From the NCBI RefSeq assembly GCF_000428785.1, contig NZ_AUAP01000012.1:10408-74407 (forward strand): a stretch of 64,000 nt of DNA. The letters run 5' to 3'. The notes beneath the pieces are model-generated. The model saw only the letters and a program-made list of their open reading frames with translations. It was not told the DNA's origin and did not search any database. Position numbers and translations under genes: made by a program. Shown piece after piece: positions 1-7,836 of the stretch. How positions within the stretch are numbered: position 1 is the first letter of the stretch; each line of letters begins with the position of its first letter. The DNA is from Conchiformibius kuhniae DSM 17694. GTDB taxonomy: Bacteria; Pseudomonadota; Gammaproteobacteria; Burkholderiales; Neisseriaceae.

Positions 1-667
1 ATACGGTTTTGCGGCGCGACATTTCCCAAGAACGCGCATCGTAACGGAACGGTTTGCTGGTCAATGCACCCACGGGACACAAATCAATCACATTGCCCGA
101 CAATTCGGTTTCCACCGCCTTGCCGATAAAAGGCATGATTTCGGAAAACTCTCCACGGTTCGCCATACCGATTTCCTGCACGCCCGCCACTTCTTCGGTG
201 AAGCGCACGCAACGGGTGCAGTGTATGCAACGGCTCATTTCGGCTGCGGACACCAAAGGCCCCATGTCTTTGCCGACCACGCTGCGTTTGGCTTCTTTGT
301 AGCGGCTGGACGATTTGCCGTAGCCCACCGCCAAATCCTGAAGCTGGCATTCGCCGCCTTGGTCGCAAATGGGGCAGTCGAGCGGGTGGTTGATGAGCAG
401 AAATTCCATCACGCCCTGTTGCGCTTGTTTGGCTTTGGGCGAATGGGTATGCACCACCATGCCGTCCGTTACCGGCGTGGCGCAGGCAGGCAGGGGTTTG
501 GGGGCTTTTTCCACCTCCACCAAGCACATGCGGCAGTTGGCGGCGATGGACAATTTTTTGTGGTAGCAAAAATGCGGGATATAGGTGCCGAGCTGGTGCG
601 CGGCTTCCATCACCGTTACGCCCTGCTTGACCGCAATTTGTTTGCCGTCGATTTCAATTTGTAACAT
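1..667 (-). CDS. nuoG: NADH-quinone oxidoreductase subunit G, N-terminal part (cut by window edge)
   Basis: This is the peripheral-arm subunit of complex I that carries several iron-sulfur clusters between NuoF and the quinone site. About 222 codons are in the window and the C-terminal part lies beyond base 1. The N-terminal ferredoxin-like domain shows Cys34, Cys45, Cys48 and Cys62, expected to bind a 2Fe-2S cluster. It is followed by the conserved segment HPLDCPICDQGGECQLQ and then a second cysteine cluster, CIHCTRC. The ATG at 667 is preceded by AGGAACG, a fair ribosome binding site. It follows an unrelated small gene (705-1277) and nuoF in the same direction, so it is the distal part of the nuo operon seen here. 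Confidence 0.96.
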   Translation of the reverse strand, partial: MLQIEIDGKQIAVKQGVTVMEAAHQLGTYIPHFCYHKKLSIAANCRMCLVEVEKAPKPLPACATPVTDGMVVHTHSPKAKQAQQGVMEFLLINHPLDCPICDQGGECQLQDLAVGYGKSSSRYKEAKRSVVGKDMGPLVSAAEMSRCIHCTRCVRFTEEVAGVQEIGMANRGEFSEIMPFIGKAVETELSGNVIDLCPVGALTSKPFRYDARSWEMSRRKTV

Positions 668-704
668 GGTCGTTCCTAGTTACGATTTTAATTTAACAAT
701 TTTT

Positions 705-1277
705 TTATTCGGTTTTCAGGCTGCCTGACATACTGCCAACATCTTTAATGTTGCTCTTAATACCCAATCCTTTAGCAACACATGGCTCCTGATAAATTGA
801 TTCGTCCAAGCTATCATGGCTGTCCGATGCTTTATTCCAATATACTGTAACTACACGTCCCGTATCAATATTGATAACAAAACAATAATTACACTTTATT
901 TCGCCGTTATCCTTTATGTCAACCAGCTTGGTTACCAAACTCCTTAACAAAATCCTTCTGTACCGTATCTTATTATTTTCACTCTTCTCATTATATTCAA
1001 TAAGGCAATTCGAACTACCATCAGAATTTGATAAGAAAACATCTAAAGTACTCTGGATTATTTCACTTTCCAAACTAACTTCTTTATTTCTAACTTTATC
1101 ATTCACATGAGAACTATATTCAAACTTCTGACTTGGCATCATTGCCAAAGTATTGCGCAAAACATTCCTTAAATTGGCAATATCAAGCCTTGATAAAGAT
1201 TTATAGTGTATTTTGATTTGGTCGCAATCAGTCGTCAAAATCCCTTTTTGAATACTGCCAAATGAAGATTTTTTCAT
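705..1277 (-). CDS. hypothetical protein inserted between nuoF and nuoG
   Basis: A 190-residue protein that I do not recognise. It has no signal peptide, membrane segment or cysteine motif that I can see; it is polar and rich in Ser, Lys, Ile and Asn. The ATG has a good ribosome site (AAGGATTG), so it is probably translated. It is markedly more AT-rich than the nuo genes around it, which suggests later acquisition. Its last codons run through a DNA uptake sequence (715-726, minus-strand sense), so the C-terminus reads SGSLKTE. It probably rides on the nuo transcript, but nothing in the sequence links it to complex I. Confidence 0.75.
   Translation of the reverse strand: MKKSSFGSIQKGILTTDCDQIKIHYKSLSRLDIANLRNVLRNTLAMMPSQKFEYSSHVNDKVRNKEVSLESEIIQSTLDVFLSNSDGSSNCLIEYNEKSENNKIRYRRILLRSLVTKLVDIKDNGEIKCNYCFVINIDTGRVVTVYWNKASDSHDSLDESIYQEPCVAKGLGIKSNIKDVGSMSGSLKTE
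715..726 (-). repeat. DNA uptake sequence (AGGCAGCCTGAA)
   Basis: Exact 12-mer on the minus strand, inside the last codons of the 705-1277 gene. Confidence 0.85.
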
Positions 1278-1331
1278 TTTTACAATCCTTCCATTTTAAA
1301 AAGTATCATAAACTGAGAGCGACCCTAATAA

Positions 1332-2627
1332 TCAACACCATTTATGCTCTTTAATCGGTTTGCCATGCTCGATATAGTGTTCAAACTCATGGCGGAAATG
1401 CTTGGTAAAGCTGCGCACGGGGAACACCGCCGCGTCCGCCAAAGCGCAAATGGTGCGCCCCGCCATATTGTTGCCGATGGAATCCAGCAGTTCCAAATCT
1501 TCCTTGCGCCCTTTGCCGGTGGCGATACGGTGGACGATGCGGTACAGCCAGCCCGTCCCCTCGCGGCAGGGCGTGCATTGTCCGCAGGATTCTTCGTGAT
1601 AAAAATAGCTCAAACGTTCCAATGCCTTAACCATGCACACATCTTCGTCCATCACAATCACCGCGCCCGAACCGAGCATGGAACCGGCTTTGGCGATGGC
1701 ATCGTAATCCATCGTCAGTTCCATCATAATATCGGCAGGCAGCACGGGCGCGGACGAGCCGCCCGGAATCACGGCTTTGAGTTTTTTGCCGTTTTTCATG
1801 CCGCCAGCCATTTCCAGCAATTTGGCAAAGGGTGTGCCGAGCGGCACTTCGTAGTTGCCGGGGCGTTCCACATGGCCGGAAATGGAAAACAGTTTGGTAC
1901 CGCCCGCGCCCTCCACGCCCTGCTCCAGAAATTTTTTGCCGCCATCGCGGATAATGAACGGCACGGACGCAAAGGTTTCCGTGTTGTTGATGGTGGTGGG
2001 CTTACCGTACAAGCCGAACGATGCGGGAAACGGCGGTTTGAAGCGCGGTTGCCCTTTTTTGCCTTCCAGCGATTCCAGCAGCGCGGTTTCCTCGCCGCAG
2101 ATGTATGCGCCGTAGCCGTGATGGGCGTAGAGTTCAAACGAAAAATCCGAACCCAAAATCTTTTGTCCCAAAAAGCCTGCCGCGCGCGCTTCCGCCAACG
2201 CCGCTTCAAAGCGTTGGAATCCTTCAAAAATTTCGCCGTGAATGTAGTTGTAGCCTGCTTCCGCGCCCATGGCGTAACCGGCGATAATCATGCCTTCAAT
2301 CAGGGCGTGGGGGTTGAAATTGATGATGTCGCGGTCTTTAAACGTGCCCGGCTCGCCCTCGTCCGTGTTGCAGACAACGTATTTCGCGCCCGGAAAGGAA
2401 CGCGGCATAAAGCTCCATTTCAAACCGGTGGGAAAGCCCGCGCCGCCGCGCCCGCGCAATGCCGATGTTTTCACTTCGTCAATCACATCGTTTTGCGCCA
2501 TGTTTTCGCTCAAGATTTTGCGCAGGGCTTGGTAGCCGCCGCGCGCGCGGTAGGCTTCAAGCGTCCAGCAGTCGGGGCTGCGGGTATCAACATTTTCAAA
2601 AATCACGCCGGATTGGTAAATTGCCAT
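1332..2627 (-). CDS. nuoF: NADH-quinone oxidoreductase subunit F
   Basis: The NADH-oxidising subunit of complex I. It takes hydride from NADH onto FMN and passes electrons to a 4Fe-4S cluster. At 431 residues it has the usual family length. The glycine-rich nucleotide loop GRGGAGFPTG lies near residues 59-68. A further conserved segment, CGEETALLESLEG, is near residues 175-190. The cluster-binding motif ESCGQCTPCREGT is near residues 350-362. It lies between two unrelated genes (LysE-type exporter upstream, hypothetical protein downstream) but in the nuo direction. Confidence 0.98.
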   Translation of the reverse strand: MAIYQSGVIFENVDTRSPDCWTLEAYRARGGYQALRKILSENMAQNDVIDEVKTSALRGRGGAGFPTGLKWSFMPRSFPGAKYVVCNTDEGEPGTFKDRDIINFNPHALIEGMIIAGYAMGAEAGYNYIHGEIFEGFQRFEAALAEARAAGFLGQKILGSDFSFELYAHHGYGAYICGEETALLESLEGKKGQPRFKPPFPASFGLYGKPTTINNTETFASVPFIIRDGGKKFLEQGVEGAGGTKLFSISGHVERPGNYEVPLGTPFAKLLEMAGGMKNGKKLKAVIPGGSSAPVLPADIMMELTMDYDAIAKAGSMLGSGAVIVMDEDVCMVKALERLSYFYHEESCGQCTPCREGTGWLYRIVHRIATGKGRKEDLELLDSIGNNMAGRTICALADAAVFPVRSFTKHFRHEFEHYIEHGKPIKEHKWC

Positions 2628-2645
2628 TTTCTTTGCCTACTGGTT

Positions 2646-2660
2646 TTCAGGCAGCCTGAA
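2646..2660. repeat. palindromic double DNA uptake sequence
   Basis: TTCAGGCAGCCTGAA carries AGGCAGCCTGAA on the plus strand and AGGCTGCCTGAA on the minus strand. It lies between the LysE-type gene and nuoF. Confidence 0.85.
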
Positions 2661-2681
2661 AAAACGCCGCCTTTGTTTATC

Positions 2682-3302
2682 TTAATTGCTCATCACTTTC
2701 ACGCCCAAGCCCGCCATCGCCGCGCCGAGTATGCGGTCAATCCAATGTCCCGCCGTTTGGAAACGGCGGTTGATGCGCGGCACCGACAGCAGCCAAACCA
2801 CCGCCGCAAACCACGCCAGTTGCAGCAGCATCATCCACGCGCCGTAAGCCGCCAACTGCCACACGGGCATTTCGGGCGACAGCACCACCGTAAACAGCGA
2901 CACGAAATACACGGGGGCTTTGGGGTTCAACACATTGCACAAAAAGCCTTTCCACAAAGCGGCAGACGCGGCTTGCGGTGCAAGCGGCGCGGCGGACAAG
3001 GCGGCGGCATCGCGCGGGCGGGCGCGTAAACCTTGAATCCCCAAATAAATCAAATAGGCGCCGCCGATGATTTTTACCGCCGTCATCAGCCACGCAGACG
3101 ATGCAATCAGCACCGCCATGCCCAACACCGAATAGGCAATATGCACGCCCAAGCCCAAGGCGATGCCGATGCTGGTCAGCAGCCCGATGCGGCGGCCGCG
3201 CCCGAGCGTTTGCTGGGAAACGAAAACAAAATCGGGGCCGGGCGACATCGCCGCCAGCAGATGCACGCCGGTAATCAAAATAAAACCTTGCCAAAAGTCC
3301 AT
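2682..3302 (-). CDS. LysE/RhtB-family amino-acid exporter
   Basis: A 206-residue inner-membrane protein of the LysE/RhtB translocator family, which exports amino acids such as lysine, homoserine or threonine by proton exchange. The N-terminus reads FILITGVHLLAAMSPGPDF; the SPGPDF signature ends the first membrane helix. About five or six hydrophobic segments follow. The start has a strong AAGGAAAC site. It sits inside the nuo operon without any known link to respiration. The substrate cannot be told from sequence. Confidence 0.9.
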   Translation of the reverse strand: MDFWQGFILITGVHLLAAMSPGPDFVFVSQQTLGRGRRIGLLTSIGIALGLGVHIAYSVLGMAVLIASSAWLMTAVKIIGGAYLIYLGIQGLRARPRDAAALSAAPLAPQAASAALWKGFLCNVLNPKAPVYFVSLFTVVLSPEMPVWQLAAYGAWMMLLQLAWFAAVVWLLSVPRINRRFQTAGHWIDRILGAAMAGLGVKVMSN

Positions 3303-3321
3303 GATTTTGTTTCCTTAAATT

Positions 3322-3336
3322 TTCAGGCAGCCTGAA
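3322..3336. repeat. palindromic double DNA uptake sequence
   Basis: TTCAGGCAGCCTGAA, between the hypothetical gene at 3344 and the LysE-type gene. Confidence 0.85.
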
Positions 3337-3343
3337 TTACTGC

Positions 3344-3856
3344 TTAACAATCCGTAAAACGGCAAACATTCAACTGCCCCGATTTCAAATAATCCACCAT
3401 ATGTCCTTCCATGTCTTCCTCATCAGGCGAATAATAATTTTTATGGTTACTGACCGCCTCAATATACACTTGCCGCACCGCTTCCAAATCATATTGCTGC
3501 CGACATTGCTCGATAACATCAAAGCCTTCAAACCTTATTGCATGTTTGTGCTCAAAATCATCATAAACGGCAATTAATTTTTTAGAATCAAACAATCGCG
3601 GTAAAGGGTGCATCAAATTGTACAAACCGATATAACTTTGCTGAAATATCTGATTATCAACAAAATGGTATTGCTTATCCAAGCAATGGGCTTGCCCCAA
3701 ATATCTGAATTGCCCAAATGCATCTTTATCTTCTTGGATTTTCATAGCTACTTGTTTGTATGGCAGCGTATTTTTCGCCTGACTGGTTTGGGATAACCAG
3801 CCCGACAACATACTTGAACAACACACAAAACAAACAACAATGGTTTTATTATGCAT
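3344..3856 (-). CDS. hypothetical secreted protein inside the nuo operon
   Basis: A protein of about 170 residues that I do not recognise. The ATG at 3856 gives an N-terminus (MHNKTIVVCFVCCSSMLSGW) that looks like a signal peptide, with cleavage likely after SQTSQA. A TTG 12 codons upstream keeps the frame open but looks less likely. The mature part is acidic and aromatic, with scattered cysteines and no known motif. It is AT-rich relative to nuoE and nuoF. It follows a short inverted repeat (3868-3941) and precedes the LysE-type gene. Confidence 0.7.
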   Translation of the reverse strand: MHNKTIVVCFVCCSSMLSGWLSQTSQAKNTLPYKQVAMKIQEDKDAFGQFRYLGQAHCLDKQYHFVDNQIFQQSYIGLYNLMHPLPRLFDSKKLIAVYDDFEHKHAIRFEGFDVIEQCRQQYDLEAVRQVYIEAVSNHKNYYSPDEEDMEGHMVDYLKSGQLNVCRFTDC

Positions 3857-3867
3857 CACTACTTGAG

Positions 3868-3941
3868 TAGGTTGGTTCGCCAAACCCGACAAAACATTTC
3901 TTCAATTTTGAAAGAATGTTGGGTTTCCAACCCAACCTACA
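3868..3941. repeat. REP-like inverted repeat (GTAGGTTGG ... CCAACCTAC)
   Basis: The arms GTAGGTTGG and CCAACCTAC bound a segment with internal complementary parts (GAATGTTGGGTTTCCAACCC). A related GTAGGTTGGGTT repeat occurs at 45885-45955. It sits between nuoE and the hypothetical gene. Confidence 0.6.
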
Positions 3942-3943
3942 CC

Positions 3944-4417
3944 CTACTGCAATTCCGCCAATTTTTTCTCAATCGCTTCTTCGGTCATAAAGCTGCACAT
4001 TTTATGGTTGTTCACCAGCATCACCGGCGCATCGCCGCACGCGCCCATGCACTCGCCCTCCACCAGCGTGTATTTGCCGTCTGCGGTGGTTTCGCCGTAG
4101 CCGATGCCGAGTTTTTGTTTCAAATACTCGCCCGCATGCACCCCGCCGCGCAAGGCGCACGGCAGATTGGTGCAAACCGTCAGCTTGTATTTACCGACAG
4201 GTTTCAGGTCGTACATATTGTAAAAGGTGGCGACTTCATAGGCGGCAATCGGGGCGATACCAATGTATTGCGCCACAAATTCAATGGTTTCGGGTTTCAG
4301 CCAGCCCAGTTCGGTTTGCGCGATACGCAACGCGCCCATTACCGCGCTGCGGCGTTGGTCGGCGGGATATTTCGCCAGCTCCACATCAATTTGCCGTAAA
4401 GATTCTGCCGATAACAT
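3944..4417 (-). CDS. nuoE: NADH-quinone oxidoreductase subunit E
   Basis: The 2Fe-2S thioredoxin-fold subunit of the NADH dehydrogenase module of complex I. At 157 residues it is of normal length. The four cluster ligands fall in the conserved pattern: the segment TVCTNLPCALRGG near residue 80 and CMGACGDAPVML near residue 122. The start codon touches the end of nuoD at 4417, so the two are probably translationally coupled. Confidence 0.97.
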   Translation of the reverse strand: MLSAESLRQIDVELAKYPADQRRSAVMGALRIAQTELGWLKPETIEFVAQYIGIAPIAAYEVATFYNMYDLKPVGKYKLTVCTNLPCALRGGVHAGEYLKQKLGIGYGETTADGKYTLVEGECMGACGDAPVMLVNNHKMCSFMTEEAIEKKLAELQ

Positions 4418-5670
4418 TATCTGTCCACCTCTCCGAATACAATGTCCTGCGTGCCAATAATCGCCACCACGTCCGCCAGCATATGCCCGCGTGCCATTTC
4501 GTCCATGCCCTGCAAATGCGCGAAACCGGGGGCGCGGATTTTCAGGCGGTAGGGTTTGTTCGCGCCGTCCGAAATCATGTAAATGCCAAACTCGCCTTTG
4601 GGGTGCTCGATGGCGGTGTAGGTTTCGCCCTCGGGAACGTGCATGCCTTCGGTAAACAGTTTGAAATGGTGAATCAAATCTTCCATGCCCGTTTTCATTT
4701 CAGTGCGCTTGGCGGGGGCGAATTTTTGGTTTTCGGTAATCACGGGGCCCGGATTGTCGCGCAGCCATTGCACGCATTGTTTGATAATGCGGTTGGACTC
4801 GCGCATCTCGTTGATGCGGCACAAATAACGGTCGTAACAATCGCCGTTCAAGCCTACGGGAATGTCAAAATCCACTTTCGCATAAGCGTCATACGGGGCT
4901 TTTTTGCGAATGTCCCACTCGATGCCCGAACCGCGCAGCATCACGCCGGTAAAGCCTTTTTGCAGGGCGCGTTCCGGCGACACCACACCGATGCCGACCG
5001 TGCGCTGTTTCCAAATGCGGTTGTCGGTAAGCAGGCTTTCGTATTCGTCCACGCAGGCGGGGAAACGCTCGGTAAACGCTTCAATAAAGTCCAGCATCGT
5101 GCCTTCACGGGCTTCGTTGAGTTTTTTCAACACTTTGGCGTTGCGGAATTTGCTGGATTCGTATTTGGGCATAAAGTCGGGCAGGTCGCGGTACACACCG
5201 CCCGGACGGAAATACGCGGCGTGCATACGCGCACCGGAAACGGCTTCATACAAATCCATCAGCTCTTCGCGCTCGCGGAAAGCATACAGGAAAATCGTCA
5301 TCGCGCCGATGTCCAGCGCGTGCGAGCCGATGCCCATCAAGTGATTGAGAATGCGGGTAACTTCGGCAAACATCACGCGGATATACTGCGCCCGTTCCGG
5401 CACATCGATGCCCGCCAGTTTTTCCACCGCCAAGCAATACGCCTGTTCGTTGCACATCATGGATACGTAGTCCAATCTGTCCATATACGGCAGAGCCTGC
5501 AGATAGGTGCGGGTTTCGGCCAGCTTTTCGGTGCCGCGATGCAGCAGCCCGATGTGCGGGTCGGCGCGGACGATGGTTTCGCCCTCCAGTTCCAAAATCA
5601 TCCGCAAAACGCCGTGTGCGGCGGGGTGTTGCGGGCCGAAGTTGATGGTGTAGTTTCGCAGTTTAGCCAC
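4417..5670 (-). CDS. nuoD: NADH-quinone oxidoreductase subunit D
   Basis: The 49-kDa-type subunit of complex I that helps form the quinone pocket. I choose the GTG at 5670, giving about 417 residues starting MAKLRNYTINFGPQHPAAHG. GAGGAG lies at the right distance upstream, and this start overlaps the nuoC stop by 8 bases. A GTG five codons earlier is less well placed. The conserved GPQHPAAHGVLR, the RGTEKL segment and the C-terminal DIVFGEVDR are all present. Confidence 0.97.
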   Translation of the reverse strand: MAKLRNYTINFGPQHPAAHGVLRMILELEGETIVRADPHIGLLHRGTEKLAETRTYLQALPYMDRLDYVSMMCNEQAYCLAVEKLAGIDVPERAQYIRVMFAEVTRILNHLMGIGSHALDIGAMTIFLYAFREREELMDLYEAVSGARMHAAYFRPGGVYRDLPDFMPKYESSKFRNAKVLKKLNEAREGTMLDFIEAFTERFPACVDEYESLLTDNRIWKQRTVGIGVVSPERALQKGFTGVMLRGSGIEWDIRKKAPYDAYAKVDFDIPVGLNGDCYDRYLCRINEMRESNRIIKQCVQWLRDNPGPVITENQKFAPAKRTEMKTGMEDLIHHFKLFTEGMHVPEGETYTAIEHPKGEFGIYMISDGANKPYRLKIRAPGFAHLQGMDEMARGHMLADVVAIIGTQDIVFGEVDR

Positions 5671-6250
5671 CGTAGGTCTCCTCACGGACGATGCGCGGGG
5701 TGATTTCGCGCGGCTCGATGGTAACGGGTTGGTAAATCACGCGTTTTTCGGTTTCATCGTAACGCATTTCCACATAGCCGGAAATCGGGAAGTCTTTGCG
5801 GAAGGGGTGTCCGACAAAGCCGTAATCGGTGAGAATGCGGCGCAAATCGGGGTGGTTGTTGAAAATGATTCCGTATAAATCAAAGGCTTCACGCTCGTAC
5901 CAATCGGCGCTGTTGTAAATGCCAACCACCGATTCCACCAAAGGCAGGTTGTCATCGTCCGCCCACACGCGCACGCGCACGCGCTGGTTGTTTTTCACCG
6001 ACAAAAGCTGGCTGATAACGGCAAAGCGTTTGCCCTGCCATTCTTGGTTTTTGTAGGTGCTGTAATCGGCGCCGCACAAATCCACCAGCGATTCAAAGTG
6101 CAGTTCTTCGTGGTCGCGCAGGGTGGTCATCACGTCCAGATAACGTGCGGGCGTGCATTCAACCGTTACTTCGTCCAAAGCCAAAATGACTTTATCGGCT
6201 TTGTCGCCCAAAATGGTTTGAACGGTTTGCGCCAAAGTCTTGGGGTGCAT
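5663..6250 (-). CDS. nuoC: NADH-quinone oxidoreductase subunit C
   Basis: The 30-kDa-type subunit of complex I, linking the iron-sulfur arm to the quinone module. I choose the ATG at 6250 (MHPKTLAQTVQ, 195 residues) because AAGGA sits 7 bases upstream. An in-frame ATG five codons earlier lacks this site. The family signature WYEREAFDLYGI and the segment HPDLRRILTDYGFVGHPFRK are present. Its stop overlaps the nuoD start. Confidence 0.96.
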   Translation of the reverse strand: MHPKTLAQTVQTILGDKADKVILALDEVTVECTPARYLDVMTTLRDHEELHFESLVDLCGADYSTYKNQEWQGKRFAVISQLLSVKNNQRVRVRVWADDDNLPLVESVVGIYNSADWYEREAFDLYGIIFNNHPDLRRILTDYGFVGHPFRKDFPISGYVEMRYDETEKRVIYQPVTIEPREITPRIVREETYGG

Positions 6251-6265
6251 GGTTTGTTCCTTCAT

Positions 6266-6511
6266 TTATGCCAACAAAAACGGCGTACACACATAGCCTA
6301 AAGCCAACAGGTTGATGACAAATAAAATTCCGCCTTGTTTGCGGCTGTGGCACAGCAGCCAGTACAGAGATACTGCCGTGCTGCAGGCAGCCAGCGCGAT
6401 GCTTGGCAGCCACAAAAAGCCCGCCCAATCCATGCTGCCGTGCATGATGACCGCCACCAACAGCACCGATAATGCCGTTACCGCCGACACGATGGTCAAG
6501 CCGAATTTCAT
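6266..6511 (-). CDS. small membrane protein between nuoB and nuoC
   Basis: An 81-residue protein with three hydrophobic segments (about residues 3-23, 29-53 and 60-79) and a short polar loop HSRKQGG. The ATG at 6511 has a good AAAGGACA site, and the stop abuts the nuoC leader, so it looks like a true operon member. It is not one of the 14 standard complex I subunits and I do not know its role. It could be a lineage-specific assembly or accessory factor, but that is only inferred from position. Confidence 0.8.
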   Translation of the reverse strand: MKFGLTIVSAVTALSVLLVAVIMHGSMDWAGFLWLPSIALAACSTAVSLYWLLCHSRKQGGILFVINLLALGYVCTPFLLA

Positions 6512-6543
6512 TGCTTTGTCCTTTAGGTGTGTTTGCGCCCGAA

Positions 6544-7023
6544 TCAGTGGCGGGCAATGGTGTAGGTGCGTTTGATTTTGCCCTGAAGCTGAATCAAACC
6601 GTAAATCAGGGCTTCGGCGGTGGGGGGGCAGCCCGGAACGTACACGTCCACCGGCACGATGCGGTCGCAGCCGCGCACCACCGAATAGGAATAGTGGTAG
6701 TAGCCGCCGCCGTTGGCGCACGAACCCATCGACAACACCCAGCGCGGCTCGGCCATTTGGTCGTAAACGCGGCGCAGGGCGGGTGCCATTTTGTTGCACA
6801 GCGTGCCGGCGACAATCATCAAATCCGATTGGCGCGGCGAGGGTCGGAAGATGATGCCGAAGCGGTCGAGGTCGTAGCGGGACGCGCCTGCCTGCATCAT
6901 TTCCACCGCGCAGCATGCCAATCCGAAAGTAACCGGCCACAGCGAACCGGTGCGGACATAGTTGAGCACCGTATCCGCGCTGGCGGTTACGAAGCCTTTA
7001 TTCAAAACGCCTTCTATTCCCAT
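6544..7023 (-). CDS. nuoB: NADH-quinone oxidoreductase subunit B
   Basis: Carries the N2 4Fe-4S cluster that reduces quinone in complex I. The start is taken at the ATG at 7023 (MGIEGVLNKGFVT), which matches the family N-terminus and overlaps the nuoA stop by 10 bases. The longer in-frame extension inside nuoA is not expected. The cluster motifs are visible: FGLACCAVEMM, GSCANGGGYY and VPGCPPTAEALI. The length is 159 residues. Confidence 0.97.
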   Translation of the reverse strand: MGIEGVLNKGFVTASADTVLNYVRTGSLWPVTFGLACCAVEMMQAGASRYDLDRFGIIFRPSPRQSDLMIVAGTLCNKMAPALRRVYDQMAEPRWVLSMGSCANGGGYYHYSYSVVRGCDRIVPVDVYVPGCPPTAEALIYGLIQLQGKIKRTYTIARH

Positions 7024-7382
7024 TCCAGCGCACCTTTTTTCCATTCGTAAACAAAGCCCACCGTCAAAATCACGATGAACACGAACATCGACCAGAAAGC
7101 ATACGCGCCCGTTTCCGCCATCAGGTCTTTAAACACCACCGCCCACGGAATCATAAACGCCACTTCCAAATCAAACAAAATAAACAAAATCGCCACCAAG
7201 TAATAGCGCACGTCAAATTTCATACGCGCGTTTTCAAATGCCTCGAAGCCGCATTCGAACGGGGTGTCTTTTTCGGCGTAGTGGCGTTTGGGCCCCAGCA
7301 CATTACCCAATGTAATGAACAAGATGCCCGCCGCCAAGCCGACAATCAAAAATACCAGCACGGGAAAATAGTTTGCCAACAT
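7014..7382 (-). CDS. nuoA: NADH-quinone oxidoreductase subunit A
   Basis: Small membrane subunit of complex I with three transmembrane helices, at the head of the operon. At 122 residues it is the usual size. The conserved loop segment YECGF-type (here TPFECGFEAF) and KFDVRYYLVAILFILFDLE are present. It is divergent from the TbpB-like gene across a 454-base intergenic region that should carry both promoters. Confidence 0.97.
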   Translation of the reverse strand: MLANYFPVLVFLIVGLAAGILFITLGNVLGPKRHYAEKDTPFECGFEAFENARMKFDVRYYLVAILFILFDLEVAFMIPWAVVFKDLMAETGAYAFWSMFVFIVILTVGFVYEWKKGALEWE

Positions 7383-7710
7383 CGTTGCGTACCTGCCGAG
7401 TGTTAAATTGAGTAACCGTCAATTTTAACGAATTTGTGCGGTTTTTGAAAGTTATCTGTGCCAAACGGGGGCATAAAAAAACCAACGTTTTCAATCAAGT
7501 ATTGATAACCATTCTTATTACCGCAAATTGTCCATGCAAAACAAAACCTTTAAAATTTTTGAACTTTTATTCCAAACTGTGCTGCCCTTGGTGGGGCACC
7601 ATCTGTTTGCGCATATCGCCGTTTTTGTGCCGCCCATTTTGCCGATACTCGGGCTGATTTTAATTTTTTTGAAAAAGCAAATTTTTAAACAACCAAACTT
7701 TACATTCTGT

Positions 7711-7738
7711 TTACAAAACGCAACACTCAAATTATACT
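7711..7738 (+). promoter_or_regulatory. probable promoter of the tbpB-like gene
   Basis: -35 TTACAA (7711-7716), 16-base spacer, -10 TATACT (7733-7738), about 100 bases upstream of the start codon. Confidence 0.5.
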
Positions 7739-7743
7739 TAATT

Positions 7744-7762
7744 GTGAATGATTTTTATTTGT
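7744..7762 (+). promoter_or_regulatory. possible Fur box
   Basis: By eye this 19-mer matches the GATAATGATAATCATTATC consensus at about 11 of 19 positions, and it lies just after the -10 box of an iron-receptor operon. Position and function favour it; the match itself is weak. Confidence 0.35.
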
Positions 7763-7836
7763 CTTGGCAACAAGATGCCGCGCCGCCGCTTCCGGCGGGG
7801 TTTTATCCGAAATGAAGCACAAGAAAGGAAACGCTA

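Larger units (their letters stand above)
7383..7836. other. divergent intergenic region nuoA / tbpB-like
   Basis: 454 bases without a convincing gene. It should hold the nuo promoter (minus strand) and the tbpB-like promoter (plus strand, listed separately). A small hairpin, CCGCCG-CTTC-CGGCGG, lies near 7783-7800 and resembles one arm of the 5' leader cassette described below. A frame open at 7534-7815 has no ribosome site and is not called. Confidence 0.6.

Noticed and set aside
7495..7515. ATCAA-TAC-TTGAT palindrome upstream of nuoA as an FNR site
   Set aside because: The half-sites are in the wrong order and spacing for TTGAT-N4-ATCAA.
7534..7815. 93-codon hydrophobic frame between nuoA and the tbpB-like gene
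   Set aside because: No ribosome site, and it runs through the likely promoter and Fur-box region.
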